From Alphaproteobacteria bacterium (GTDB taxonomy: Bacteria; Pseudomonadota; Alphaproteobacteria; Sphingomonadales; Emcibacteraceae): a DNA stretch of 9,196 nt. Position 1 is the stretch's first letter; every line of letters starts with the position of its first letter. Position numbers and translations under genes: made by a program. The DNA lies in NCBI GenBank assembly GCA_002401545.1, contig NVTJ01000061.1, positions 6,346 to 15,541 on the forward strand, given 5' to 3'. Under the pieces are notes generated by a model, which saw only the letters and a list, made by a program, of their open reading frames with translations, was not told where the DNA came from and did not search any database. Below, piece after piece: positions 1-7,455 of this stretch.

Positions 1-44
1 AAAAAAATGTAAATCCCCGGTTTTTTGTGAAGAAGGCGGGGTTT
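1..44 (-). terminator. Possible intrinsic terminator for leftward transcription
   Basis: Read on the minus strand, an arm AACCCCG (38-44 region) can pair with CGGGGATTT (about 11-19). The core is 5 bp of GC, with one mismatch and a further A-T extension, and the loop is long (about 17 nt). It is followed by ACA and then seven T at the window's left edge (plus-strand A run at 1-7). A GC stem followed by a U tract is what a rho-independent terminator looks like. The stem is short and the loop long, so this is tentative. It could end the transcript of the large minus-strand gene or of an unseen small gene. Confidence 0.35.
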
Positions 45-186
45 CTGCAACAAATGAGAACTGGCATGTTCCCTGCATAGGATTAATGGCCTCTGGAACA
101 GGGGCGGAGACATGGTTTTTATCCGATCCCCCAACGGAGAGATCATTCCCCGTCAACTCTAATGCGTCATTTGATGAAGTGGAGTT

Positions 187-214
187 AGGCGGCCCAGTTG
201 TTTATCGGCCGCCT
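187..214 (-). terminator. GC-rich hairpin just downstream of the large minus-strand gene
   Basis: A perfect 8-bp inverted repeat, AGGCGGCC (187-194) and GGCCGCCT (207-214), encloses a 12-nt loop. It lies about 28 nt beyond the stop codon of the minus-strand gene ending at 243. No T run follows on either strand, so it is not a canonical intrinsic terminator. It could be a processing or 3'-end-stabilising stem, or a terminator needing a factor. A smaller CAACG/CGTTG hairpin (226-230 with 238-242) sits between it and the stop codon. The rest of 1-242 shows no gene I can support. Confidence 0.4.
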
Positions 215-242
215 CCTCTCCGGAGCAACGTCACTTGCGTTG

Positions 243-3038
243 TTAAATGCTGAATCCACCGCCACCGCTAAACACTGACAGCCGGGCCAGCCCGTCCTGA
301 TAATTGGCCAGTTGTTTGGTCAAAAACGCCGGAACCGTGCCTTGTTTCAGTTTTGAATCTTTCAGTATCTGGGCCTTTACGGGGTCGAAGGTGAGCGACC
401 GGAAAGCACGCTTGATAGATTCCAATGCAATATCGATCTGTTTGCTGACAAATTCAGCTTCTTTTTTGGAGCGCAGCGAAAATCCCGATAAAAGCTTTAA
501 CGCAAAAACACCGCCCAGATTATCGGGGTCTGTTCCGATGGTATCATTGCCAATATTAAAAAGCTTTTCAGCCGACAGAATTTTGGTGGGTTGCAGGCCG
601 AGCTTGACGAGAGCATCGCGGCCCCCCTTGCCGGCAAAAACATCCACAGTTGACCCGTCTTTGGTTTCTATCTTGAGTTCCGGGCCATTGGTTCCGGCAA
701 CGCTCACGGCCTTGATAAAGCGGAAAGACAGCCGCTGGATTCTTTTCGCCAGTGTGGTGAAATCATCGCCGGCAAGGATGGTGATCTTTCTGGCCGCCTC
801 CCCATTGATGGAGATAAAGAAATGATCACCGGCCCGGGCAGAGGTCTGGGTTTCAATATCATGGGTCTGGCTGTTGTCAACACGTCCGGTCGGAAGACCC
901 AGCCGGGTTAATACGGATGAGCCGCTTGCCGAAAAGGCGAGGGCGGTGCTGCCGTTGCTGCCGACCACGCCGCCAAACTGTCTGATAAAGTCGGCGGTTC
1001 CGGTGGTGGTGTCAATTTTGGCGGCAAATCCATCTGTTGAACCAGTTTTGGTGCCTCCGGGCAAGGTGCCGTTGGTTTTTCCCGCTACATAAACCGCGCC
1101 GTTCTGAACCGTCAGCCCCTCAATAACATCAGACCCGGCAGACCCGAGGAAGTGGGTAAAGACAGCATTGATTGAATTGCCGTTATCACTGAGCCTGGTG
1201 ACAAAACCATCGGAACCGCCGCTATGGGCATTGGTTATGGTGCCGCCGGACAAAGAGCCGTTGAATGAACTTCCGGCGACAAATATATCGCCGGAGGCAT
1301 CCACCACAATATCGGATATGCTGCCCCCGGCCAAATCACCAAGATCAAATGAAGCCAGTTCGATGGTCAGGTCGGTAGCGTCAAGTTTACGAATGATAAC
1401 CCGCCCGTTTTCTCTTGATGCAATCAGGATATTGCCGTCACCGGCGATGGTGACAGCCTCACCCAATTCTGTTCCGGCACCGCCAATCTGTGTCGATGCT
1501 ATGACTGTGCCATCCGTGCCACTGAGTTTGGTCACAAAAGTATCAGACCCGCCGCCAAAGCTGGTGGCGCTGTTCAGTTGACCTGAAATTGACCCGATCA
1601 CAATCACATCACCGGCAGCGTCAATGGCAAGGCTGTTGGCCTGGTCCGTGGCGACCGTGTCCTGCTGATAGGTAAAAAGTTCAAATCCGCTGCTGTCAAA
1701 TTTTGTCACAAAGCTGTCAAAGCCGCTCAGGGTATCCGAGGTGACCAGTTCGTTATTCACCTGTCCGGCGATAAAAACATTATCATTGCCATCGATGACC
1801 AGATCAAAGGCCGCCGCATGGTCGGAGGCCCCGAGCAGGCGGGTAAACAGCAGATTTCCGGCGGCATCGAATTTGCTCAGGAAGACATCCTGATCCTCAG
1901 CCGTATTGACCTGGTTGCCAAAATCCCCCTGACTGTTGCCCACCACATAGACATTACCCTGACTGTCAACGGCGGTGGCATTGGCGCGGGTTTCAAATAA
2001 TTCCCCCTCACTTGCTATAGCCTTGCCATCGTTCTCGGTGAGCGGCGGCAGGATGCCCGACTGGTCGGTGCCGGCGATGCGGTTGGAAAATTCTGTGATT
2101 GGGGAGCCGGTGGAAAGGTCGCGCAATTTTGTAAGGGTCGCGATTTCAGTTTTCCCGAAACCGGCATCCCTGTGAGAGCCTGTGACAAACAGGGATGGTT
2201 CGGTCGCCTGCGCTGTCAGGGTGATTTTCTCACCAGCCCCCACATCAATGTTCAGGGCGAATTTTCCCGTGCTGACTTCATTAATGACAAAGCGGGTTGT
2301 ATATTTACCTACGGGATTACCATTGGCGTCAGGGACGGTAAGGGTATTGATCTGTTGATTGATGTAAGAGGTCAGATTGGTCAGGTTGAGGGAACCTGTT
2401 ATTTGTGACAGATCTATGATGAAGTCATCATTACCTGTTATTTCGTCCAGATTCAGGGTGAAGACCTCGTTGCCCGTCAGCCCCGGAATAACCTGGGTTT
2501 TGGAGGTGACGGAAAGCGTTGCCCCCAAGATATCAGGATTCTTTTTACCGAGGCTGATATCACTGGTCGCATTGGGTTTCTTTTCCCCAAATATCAACGT
2601 GAGCTTGTCCAGTTCCACATTACGCACATGCGTTTCCACCTGAGACAGGCCGCTTCGGAACTGGCTGCTGAGGCGGGCGAGGATCGCCGTCGGGGTCGAT
2701 GGTTCCGCCGCATAGTCGGCGATGGTTTTTAAATCATTGAGGGCGAGGAAAAGGGCGAAAAGTGCCTTTTCATCTTTATTCTGGGTCTGGCTGACGCTTT
2801 TATTACTTAAGTCAATAAAGTCTGTTTTGCCCCGGACGGCGTTGAATTTTCCGGCCAGAGTCTGGATTCTGGAATTGTTTAATAAATCCCAGGGGGTGAT
2901 AACTGCTGGCCCGCGTTCAAAACGACGGGGTGAATTCTGGATGGCGGACACCGTTCTGCTCACCGTCCGGGCATTAAAGAACGCACCCAGCAGATTTGTA
3001 TCTAAACTTATTAAATTGAATGAACCAAAGTCAGCCAT
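243..3038 (-). CDS. SBBP beta-propeller protein, FlaEY-like (putative flagellar regulatory/assembly protein)
   Basis: This is a 931-residue protein with no signal peptide and no membrane segment. Residues 1-350 form an N-terminal part opening with SFNLISLDTNLLGAFFNART. Residues about 353-690 hold six repeats of the SBBP type, each with an AxDxxGNVYVxG-like strand pair followed by DxFVTKFD-like and large-Gly segments (for example NVYVVGNSQGDF, NVFIAGQ, DIFVAGSS, AVYVAGKT). They should fold as a six-bladed beta-propeller. Residues about 737-770 (GDHFFISINGEAARKITILA onward) resemble the hook-IN motif of flagellins. A C-terminal helical part ends in GGGGFSI. From memory the architecture matches alphaproteobacterial 'regulatory protein FlaEY', which affects flagellin expression or assembly in Caulobacter. 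That is family resemblance, not proof, and no other flagellar gene is in view. The start follows AGGAG (complement of 3054-3058) at a rather long 15 nt, and no alternative upstream in-frame start is near. A generic secreted or adhesive SBBP protein is the alternative. Confidence 0.75.
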   Translation of the reverse strand: MADFGSFNLISLDTNLLGAFFNARTVSRTVSAIQNSPRRFERGPAVITPWDLLNNSRIQTLAGKFNAVRGKTDFIDLSNKSVSQTQNKDEKALFALFLALNDLKTIADYAAEPSTPTAILARLSSQFRSGLSQVETHVRNVELDKLTLIFGEKKPNATSDISLGKKNPDILGATLSVTSKTQVIPGLTGNEVFTLNLDEITGNDDFIIDLSQITGSLNLTNLTSYINQQINTLTVPDANGNPVGKYTTRFVINEVSTGKFALNIDVGAGEKITLTAQATEPSLFVTGSHRDAGFGKTEIATLTKLRDLSTGSPITEFSNRIAGTDQSGILPPLTENDGKAIASEGELFETRANATAVDSQGNVYVVGNSQGDFGNQVNTAEDQDVFLSKFDAAGNLLFTRLLGASDHAAAFDLVIDGNDNVFIAGQVNNELVTSDTLSGFDSFVTKFDSSGFELFTYQQDTVATDQANSLAIDAAGDVIVIGSISGQLNSATSFGGGSDTFVTKLSGTDGTVIASTQIGGAGTELGEAVTIAGDGNILIASRENGRVIIRKLDATDLTIELASFDLGDLAGGSISDIVVDASGDIFVAGSSFNGSLSGGTITNAHSGGSDGFVTRLSDNGNSINAVFTHFLGSAGSDVIEGLTVQNGAVYVAGKTNGTLPGGTKTGSTDGFAAKIDTTTGTADFIRQFGGVVGSNGSTALAFSASGSSVLTRLGLPTGRVDNSQTHDIETQTSARAGDHFFISINGEAARKITILAGDDFTTLAKRIQRLSFRFIKAVSVAGTNGPELKIETKDGSTVDVFAGKGGRDALVKLGLQPTKILSAEKLFNIGNDTIGTDPDNLGGVFALKLLSGFSLRSKKEAEFVSKQIDIALESIKRAFRSLTFDPVKAQILKDSKLKQGTVPAFLTKQLANYQDGLARLSVFSGGGGFSI

Positions 3039-3286
3039 CTGGTGATTTAAATGCTCCTATGCAAAAGACAAATATTTCCAATTCATAATATATAAAGAAT
3101 CAGTAAACAAAACCATAAGCTAAGCATATCATTTTATCTTTGCCCCACCAATAGGGCGATTTTGCCTAGTAAACCCCTCTGAATGCCCTGAAATCATGCG
3201 AAAAGCAGTCATTTTTGCCGACTTTATTGTGCCAGCTATTGAACTCTTGCCCTATTCCCCTTAAATCTTGTTTTTTATATTAACAG
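3039..3286. promoter_or_regulatory. AT-rich divergent intergenic region with candidate promoters
   Basis: This non-coding spacer between two divergent genes must hold both of their promoters. For the rightward gene, TTGAAC (3239-3244), a 16-nt spacer and TTAAAT (3261-3266) form a plausible sigma-70-like pair, each hexamer matching 4 of 6 consensus bases. For the leftward gene, the AT tract around 3081-3100 (minus strand TTATATATTATGAAT) could serve as a -10 region, but no good -35 is visible. A TGGCAC on the minus strand (around 3230-3235) looks like the -24 half of a sigma-54 promoter. No GC element stands at the required -12 position, so I do not call one. Confidence 0.35.
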
Positions 3287-3601
3287 ATGTTTGGAAGAAA
3301 TATGGGTGGTTTTGCGTATGATTTGGCCTGGTTGGTGGATGCGTTGTTTGGTCTTGTGACGTTTGGTTTGCTGGTTTATATTATTCTTGGCCTGTTGGTG
3401 TCCTTTGCGGTTGTCAACAGTCATAATCAGATAGTGGCCCTTGTCATGGGGACCCTTCATCGTCTTTTTGAACCCATGCTCCGCCCGATCCGGAATTTCC
3501 TGCCCAATCTTGGTGGCCTTGATATTTCCCCGATTTTTCTGTTTATCGCGCTCGAGTTTGCCAGTCGGATACTGGTCCGGTTTTTGGTGTCCCTCGCCTG
3601 A
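3287..3601 (+). CDS. YggT family integral membrane protein
   Basis: This is a 104-residue membrane protein. A hydrophobic segment at about 16-43 is followed by the family hallmark EPMLRPIRNFLP (62-73) and GGLDISP (76-82), and then a second hydrophobic segment at 83-103. This is the layout of bacterial YggT, related to YlmG and chloroplast CCB3. Relatives have been linked to cell division, nucleoid distribution, osmotic tolerance and cytochrome assembly. The exact role in this lineage is not known. Length is normal for the family. The first ATG (3287) has no ribosome-binding site before it. The in-frame ATG at 3302 is preceded by GGAAG (3293-3297) at a 4-nt spacing, so the real protein may start there and have 99 residues. 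Its stop codon directly abuts that of the convergent gene. Confidence 0.85.
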   Translation: MFGRNMGGFAYDLAWLVDALFGLVTFGLLVYIILGLLVSFAVVNSHNQIVALVMGTLHRLFEPMLRPIRNFLPNLGGLDISPIFLFIALEFASRILVRFLVSLA

Positions 3602-3883
3602 CTATTTCTTTTCCAGGCTCTTGGACCATGTGTCTATTTTAATGGACAGATGTTCATTTTCGTCATTTATCTTGCGTTCAAAATGTTCATCATAATCTTC
3701 GCCGGTTTCAGCCAGAGACTTTATCCGGCCGGAAAATTCTTTTAGCTCGGAGACAAGATTTTCATAATCCTGCTTGAAATCACTGCCTTCGGCGCTTTCA
3801 AATACGGGGTGGGTGGAATGATCTTCGAGATATTGCTCGCGGGACCGCAGGGCTTCCACAAGTTTATGCATGAATTTACTCAT
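3602..3883 (-). CDS. Hypothetical small charged, probably helical protein
   Basis: I do not recognise this 93-residue protein. It is rich in Glu, Asp and Lys and poor in hydrophobics. It has no signal peptide or membrane segment. The pattern of spaced Leu, Ile and Phe in NLVSELKEFSGRIKSLAE and in HLSIKIDTWSKSLEKK suggests amphipathic or coiled-coil helices. The start is supported by AAAGG (complement of 3892-3896) 8 nt before the ATG. It is a stand-alone gene, convergent with the YggT gene with no bases between the two stops and divergent from the acyl-CoA ligase operon across 207 bp. The good ribosome-binding site and the clean fit between neighbours argue that it is real. It is probably soluble and cytoplasmic; nothing supports a function. 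Confidence 0.65.
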   Translation of the reverse strand: MSKFMHKLVEALRSREQYLEDHSTHPVFESAEGSDFKQDYENLVSELKEFSGRIKSLAETGEDYDEHFERKINDENEHLSIKIDTWSKSLEKK

Positions 3884-3915
3884 GATGAATGCCTTTCTTC
3901 TGTCTTAGGGTTAAG

Positions 3916-3926
3916 TGATATTATCA
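3916..3926. promoter_or_regulatory. Perfect short palindrome TGATA-T-TATCA
   Basis: An 11-bp perfect inverted repeat, TGATATTATCA, lies 33 nt upstream of the start of the small minus-strand gene, in the spacer that also serves the ligase operon. The position suits an operator or part of a promoter for the small gene. Such short AT-rich palindromes also arise by chance, and no regulator is known for it. Confidence 0.2.
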
Positions 3927-3944
3927 TTGAAGATATGTTTCCGC

Positions 3945-3960
3945 CTTGATATCTGTCAAG
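3945..3960. promoter_or_regulatory. Inverted repeat CTTGA-N6-TCAAG, candidate operator
   Basis: Five-base arms CTTGA and TCAAG are separated by six bases in the spacer upstream of the ligase operon, about 130-146 nt before its start codon. This 16-bp dyad has the same 5-6-5 geometry as a second one at 4002-4017, but its arms have a different sequence. It may be a protein-binding site. The evidence is symmetry and position only. Confidence 0.25.
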
Positions 3961-4001
3961 AAGGATAATTTGTTACGGCGGCGGTTATGATACTAAAGTT
4001 G

Positions 4002-4017
4002 CAGGTGAAAATACCTG
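4002..4017. promoter_or_regulatory. Inverted repeat CAGGT-N6-ACCTG, candidate operator of the ligase operon
   Basis: Arms CAGGT and ACCTG flank GAAAAT, about 74-89 nt upstream of the first ligase start codon, a normal place for an operator or activator site. The stretch continues as TATTACTTAAG, without a clear -35/-10 pair, so the operon may depend on an activator. A TAATAT at 4063-4068 is the best -10-like hexamer nearby, but it lacks a good -35. A site for the response regulator encoded at the operon's end is possible but unproven. Confidence 0.3.
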
Positions 4018-4090
4018 TATTACTTAAGCCTTTGTCCTATAGTCACCCGGCACTCTTGCATGTAATATTCCAATATTCTGGAGGAGGTAT

Positions 4091-5785
4091 ATGATTTCAC
4101 AGACGATAAGCCATGTGAAAGGGGCGACAGACAGCCGCCTGATTACGCAAACAATCGGCGATCTGTTTGATCGGGCCGTGGACAAATATTCTGACCGGGA
4201 ACTGCTGGTGGTTTGTGATCAGGGGCGGCGTTGGACCTATGCGGAATTTGCCGAAAAGGTTACGGCCTGTGCGGCGGGTCTGTTGTCTCTCGGGCTTGAA
4301 CCGGGGGACCGGGTTGGCCTGTGGGCGCCCAATTGCGCCGAATGGGTGATCACTCAGTATGCCACGGCGAAAGCAGGCCTGATTCAGGTGAATATCAATC
4401 CGGCCTACCGTCTGACCGAACTGGAATATGTTCTGAACAAGGTAGAGTGCAAGGCCCTGATCACCTCGGAAATCTTCAAATCCAGTGCCTATATCGCCAT
4501 GTTACAGGAATTGGCACCGGAACTGGCCACTTGTGCGCCGGGGAAGCTTAAATCGGAAAAACTCCCGCATCTCACGACACTCATCCGGCTGGGCACAGAC
4601 AAAACAGCAGGGTTTTATAATTTTGATGATGTGATCAGGCGGGCGCAAGCGGGTGATTTTGCCAGATTGAAATCTGTGCAGGCATCGCTTAAGCCGGGTG
4701 ATGCCATCAATATTCAGTTCACCAGCGGCACCACCGGTGCACCAAAAGGGGCGACACTGACTCACCATAATATCCTCAATAATGGTTATTTCGTTGGGCA
4801 GGCGATGAATTTTACCGAACAGGACCGCCTGTGTATTCCGGTGCCGCTGTATCATTGTTTCGGCATGGTGATGGGCAGCCTGACCTGTGTCACCCACGGG
4901 GCCTGCATGGTCTTTCCGGGCGAGGGATTTGATCCGGCCCAGACCCTGAAAGCGGTCTCGGATGAAAAATGCACCGCCCTGCACGGGGTGCCGACCATGT
5001 TCATTGCCGAACTGGATTTGCCGGATTTGACATCCTATGACCTTGGCACGCTCAGAACCGGCATCATGGCCGGGGCATCCTGCCCCATAGAGGTCATGAA
5101 GCGGGTGTTTACGGAAATGAATATGACCGAGGTGACCATCGCTTATGGCATGACGGAAACCAGCCCGGTCAGCTTTCAAAGCAGCACCGATGACACTCTG
5201 GACAAGCGGGTGTCCACGGTGGGTCGTATTCACCCTCATGTGGAAATCAAGATCATCGATGAGGGGGGTGACATTACGCCGCGCGGCATACAGGGGGAGC
5301 TTTGCACCCGGGGCTATTCGGTGATGAAGGGCTATTGGGCCGATGAGACACAGACCGCCGCAACCATAGATAAAGACGGCTGGATGCATACGGGGGATCT
5401 GGCGGTTCTTGATGAGGGGGGCTATTGCAATATTGTGGGCCGTCTCAAGGATATGGTGATCAGGGGCGGTGAGAATATTTATCCCCGCGAGGTGGAGGAA
5501 TATTTCCATGGCCATTCAAAAATTCAGGATGCGCAGGTATTTGGTGTGCCCGACGAAAAATATGTTGAAGAACTTTGTATCTGGATATGCCTGAAGCCTG
5601 GCGAGCAGGCCACGGAAGAAGATATGCGGGATTTCTGCAAGGGACAGATTGCCCATTACAAGATTCCCCGTTATGTGCGTTTTGTGGACGAATTTCCCAT
5701 GACCGTCACCGGTAAAATCCAGAAATTCAAAATGCGGCAACAGATGATTGATGACCTGAAGCTTCAGGAAATCAGGACGGCCTAA
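4091..5785 (+). CDS. AMP-forming acyl-CoA synthetase, ACSF2/FadD-like
   Basis: This 564-residue ANL-superfamily ligase activates a carboxylic acid with ATP to an acyl-adenylate and then transfers it to CoA. All core motifs are intact. The P-loop TSGTTGAPKG is at 211-220 and the adenine-binding YGMTETSP at 352-359. GWMHTGD follows at 430-436, where Asp436 should bind the ribose. The hinge stretch GRLKDMVIRGGENIYP is next, with Arg451 and Lys453, and the catalytic lysine is in TGKIQKFKMRQ (Lys542). The N-terminal style (GDLFDRAVDKYSDRELLV, then NPAYRLTELEYVLNKV) fits the ACSF2 type of medium-chain acyl-CoA synthetases. The substrate is inferred to be a medium or long fatty acid, not demonstrated. 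The protein should be cytoplasmic. The start is firm: a strong GGAGGAGG (4080-4087) precedes the ATG. It is the first gene of a probable three-gene operon, 18 nt before the next ligase. Confidence 0.92.
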   Translation: MISQTISHVKGATDSRLITQTIGDLFDRAVDKYSDRELLVVCDQGRRWTYAEFAEKVTACAAGLLSLGLEPGDRVGLWAPNCAEWVITQYATAKAGLIQVNINPAYRLTELEYVLNKVECKALITSEIFKSSAYIAMLQELAPELATCAPGKLKSEKLPHLTTLIRLGTDKTAGFYNFDDVIRRAQAGDFARLKSVQASLKPGDAINIQFTSGTTGAPKGATLTHHNILNNGYFVGQAMNFTEQDRLCIPVPLYHCFGMVMGSLTCVTHGACMVFPGEGFDPAQTLKAVSDEKCTALHGVPTMFIAELDLPDLTSYDLGTLRTGIMAGASCPIEVMKRVFTEMNMTEVTIAYGMTETSPVSFQSSTDDTLDKRVSTVGRIHPHVEIKIIDEGGDITPRGIQGELCTRGYSVMKGYWADETQTAATIDKDGWMHTGDLAVLDEGGYCNIVGRLKDMVIRGGENIYPREVEEYFHGHSKIQDAQVFGVPDEKYVEELCIWICLKPGEQATEEDMRDFCKGQIAHYKIPRYVRFVDEFPMTVTGKIQKFKMRQQMIDDLKLQEIRTA

Positions 5786-5803
5786 AACAGGAGTGGAAAT
5801 ATT

Positions 5804-7435
5804 ATGACAATAGCGGGATTGATGCAGGACAGCGATCTGATGATCTCGTCCCTGATAAGCTATGCGGCACAGTATCACGGGGCCATGGAGATCGTTACCC
5901 GTTCCGTGGAAGGCCCCATTCACCGCACCACCTATGCCAAGGCGGAACGGCGGTCCAGGCGGCTGGCAAACGTCCTGATCAATCAGTTCGGCATCCGTCA
6001 GGGTGATCGGGTCGGCACGCTGGCCTGGACCACTTATCGTCATTTCGAGCTGTTTTTTGGCGTATCCGGCATGGGGGCCGTGCTGCATACCACCAACCCG
6101 CGTCTGTTTGATGATCAGATCAGCTATATCATCAATCATGCGGAAGACCGCGTTTTATTCATTGATCTGGATTTTGTGCCGATGGTGGAAAAACTGCTGC
6201 CTGAGCTTGAGCGCATTGAAAAATTCATCATCCTCACCGACCGGGACCATATGCCCGAAACCAGCCTGCCGGATGTCTTATGTTATGAGGAGCTTCTGGC
6301 GGCTGAAGGGGATCATTATGACTGGCCGGTCTTTGATGAGCGGGCCGCTTCCTCGCTCTGTTATACCAGCGGCACGACGGGCAACCCAAAAGGCGTGCTC
6401 TACAGCCACCGTTCGACGATCATTCATGCGCTTGGGGCGGCCCAGAATAGCGCTTACGGCCTTTCTATCTATGATACCATCATGCCTATTGCGCCCATGT
6501 ATCATGCCAATGCCTGGGGTCTGCCCTATATTGCGGCCATGCTCGGGGCCAAGCTGGTGTTGCCCGGCCCGAAAATGGATGGGGAAAGCATTCAGAATCT
6601 GATTGAGGCTGAGGGGGTGACCTTCTCTTGTGCGGTGCCCACCATTTTTTCCATGCTGTTCCAGTATCTTGAAGACAGCGGCAGGAAGGTAGAGTCCCTG
6701 AAACGGACCATGATCGGCGGCAGTGCCGTCCCCAAGGCCATGACGGAAAAATTTCTCAAAACTTACGGCGTTACGGTATTGCAACTGTGGGGCATGACCG
6801 AAACCAGTCCGCTGGGTGTGGTGGCCTGTTCGACACCACAGGTGGATGCCCTGCCGCCCACGGAGCGGGAAGAGGTGATGGACAAGCAGGGCCGGGTTCA
6901 GTTCGGTCTGGAGATCAAGGTGCTTGACGAGGGCGGCAAGCCTGTTGCCCGTGACGGGGTGGCGTATGGTGACCTGTGGGTGCGGGGTCCGTGGGTGAGC
7001 GCCGGCTATTATAAAAGCGAAGGCGGCAAGGTTCTGGACAAGGAAGGCTGGTTCCCCACCGGGGACGTGGTGACCATCGATCAATATGGCTATATGAAGA
7101 TCACCGACCGGTCCAAGGATGTGATCAAATCGGGCGGCGAATGGATAAGCTCCATCGATATTGAAAATCTGGCAGTGGGTCATCCCAAGGTGTTGCAGGC
7201 CGGGGTTGTTGGGGTTTTTCATCCCAAATGGGAAGAACGCCCCATTCTGGTGATCAAACCGGCGCCGGGGCAAAGTCCGTCTCCGCAGGAAATTCTGGAT
7301 TTCCTGAAGGGCAAGATAGCCAAATGGTGGATGCCCGACAGGGTGTTCATTGTGGATGAAATACCGCTTACCGCCACCGGTAAAATCAAGAAAATCGCCC
7401 TGCGCGAACAATATAAGGATTGTCTGAGTGAATAG
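5804..7435 (+). CDS. AMP-forming acyl-CoA synthetase, AlkK/DmdB-like
   Basis: This 543-residue ANL ligase is clearly a different subfamily from its upstream neighbour. Motifs are the P-loop TSGTTGNPKG (188-197) followed by VLYSHRST, then WGMTETSP (329-336), with Trp where the upstream ligase has Tyr. GWFPTGD follows (415-421, Asp421), then DRSKDVIKSGGEWISS with Arg436, and the catalytic lysine in TGKIKK (Lys527). SLCYTSGTTGNPKGVLYSHR, ISYIINHAEDRVLF, VRGPWV, KSGGEWISSIDIEN and AKWWMPD recall AlkK-type medium-chain ligases and roseobacterial DmdB, which loads 3-methylmercaptopropionate onto CoA in DMSP demethylation. Substrate choice cannot be read from sequence alone, and no dmdA, dmdC or dmdD is in view, so a medium-chain fatty acid is equally likely. 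The start has AGGAG (5789-5793) 10 nt upstream. It is separated from the first ligase by 18 nt, so the two are probably cotranscribed. Confidence 0.92.
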   Translation: MTIAGLMQDSDLMISSLISYAAQYHGAMEIVTRSVEGPIHRTTYAKAERRSRRLANVLINQFGIRQGDRVGTLAWTTYRHFELFFGVSGMGAVLHTTNPRLFDDQISYIINHAEDRVLFIDLDFVPMVEKLLPELERIEKFIILTDRDHMPETSLPDVLCYEELLAAEGDHYDWPVFDERAASSLCYTSGTTGNPKGVLYSHRSTIIHALGAAQNSAYGLSIYDTIMPIAPMYHANAWGLPYIAAMLGAKLVLPGPKMDGESIQNLIEAEGVTFSCAVPTIFSMLFQYLEDSGRKVESLKRTMIGGSAVPKAMTEKFLKTYGVTVLQLWGMTETSPLGVVACSTPQVDALPPTEREEVMDKQGRVQFGLEIKVLDEGGKPVARDGVAYGDLWVRGPWVSAGYYKSEGGKVLDKEGWFPTGDVVTIDQYGYMKITDRSKDVIKSGGEWISSIDIENLAVGHPKVLQAGVVGVFHPKWEERPILVIKPAPGQSPSPQEILDFLKGKIAKWWMPDRVFIVDEIPLTATGKIKKIALREQYKDCLSE

Positions 7436-7455
7436 TTTCGCCTTATAGTATTCCC

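Noticed and set aside
1..146. Minus-strand frame from ATG at 144-146 running off the left edge
   Set aside because: It has no proper ribosome-binding site spacing (GGGGA touches the ATG) and no recognisable protein. It also passes through the candidate terminator hairpin and poly-T tract.
2..253. Plus-strand frame open from the left edge to TGA at 251-253, with an internal ATG at 86 (55 codons)
   Set aside because: The encoded sequence has no recognisable motif and an unlikely Cys/Pro/Ser-rich composition. It runs through two hairpins and overlaps the end of the real minus-strand gene. Chance openness is more likely.
353..1980. DNA-level tandem repeat suggested by the propeller gene
   Set aside because: The six units are similar only at protein level. 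Their nucleotide sequences have diverged and show no direct DNA repeat.
304..3045. Several plus-strand frames of 60-173 codons opposite the propeller gene
   Set aside because: The minus-strand frame encodes regular beta-propeller repeats. The plus-strand translations are Pro/Ser/Val-rich with no domain signal.
3225..3240. Possible sigma-54 flagellar promoter (TGGCAC on the minus strand) before the FlaEY-like gene
   Set aside because: The -12 position lacks the required GC dinucleotide, and the distance to the gene start is about 190 nt.
3261..3283. Possible CtrA box (TTAA repeated) before the YggT gene
   Set aside because: The two TTAA half-sites are 15 nt apart rather than the 7 nt expected for a CtrA site.
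4502..7411. Long minus-strand open frames opposite the two ligase genes
   Set aside because: They lie antisense to strongly supported ligase genes with intact motifs. Their translations are His/Arg/Pro-rich low-information sequences typical of shadow frames.
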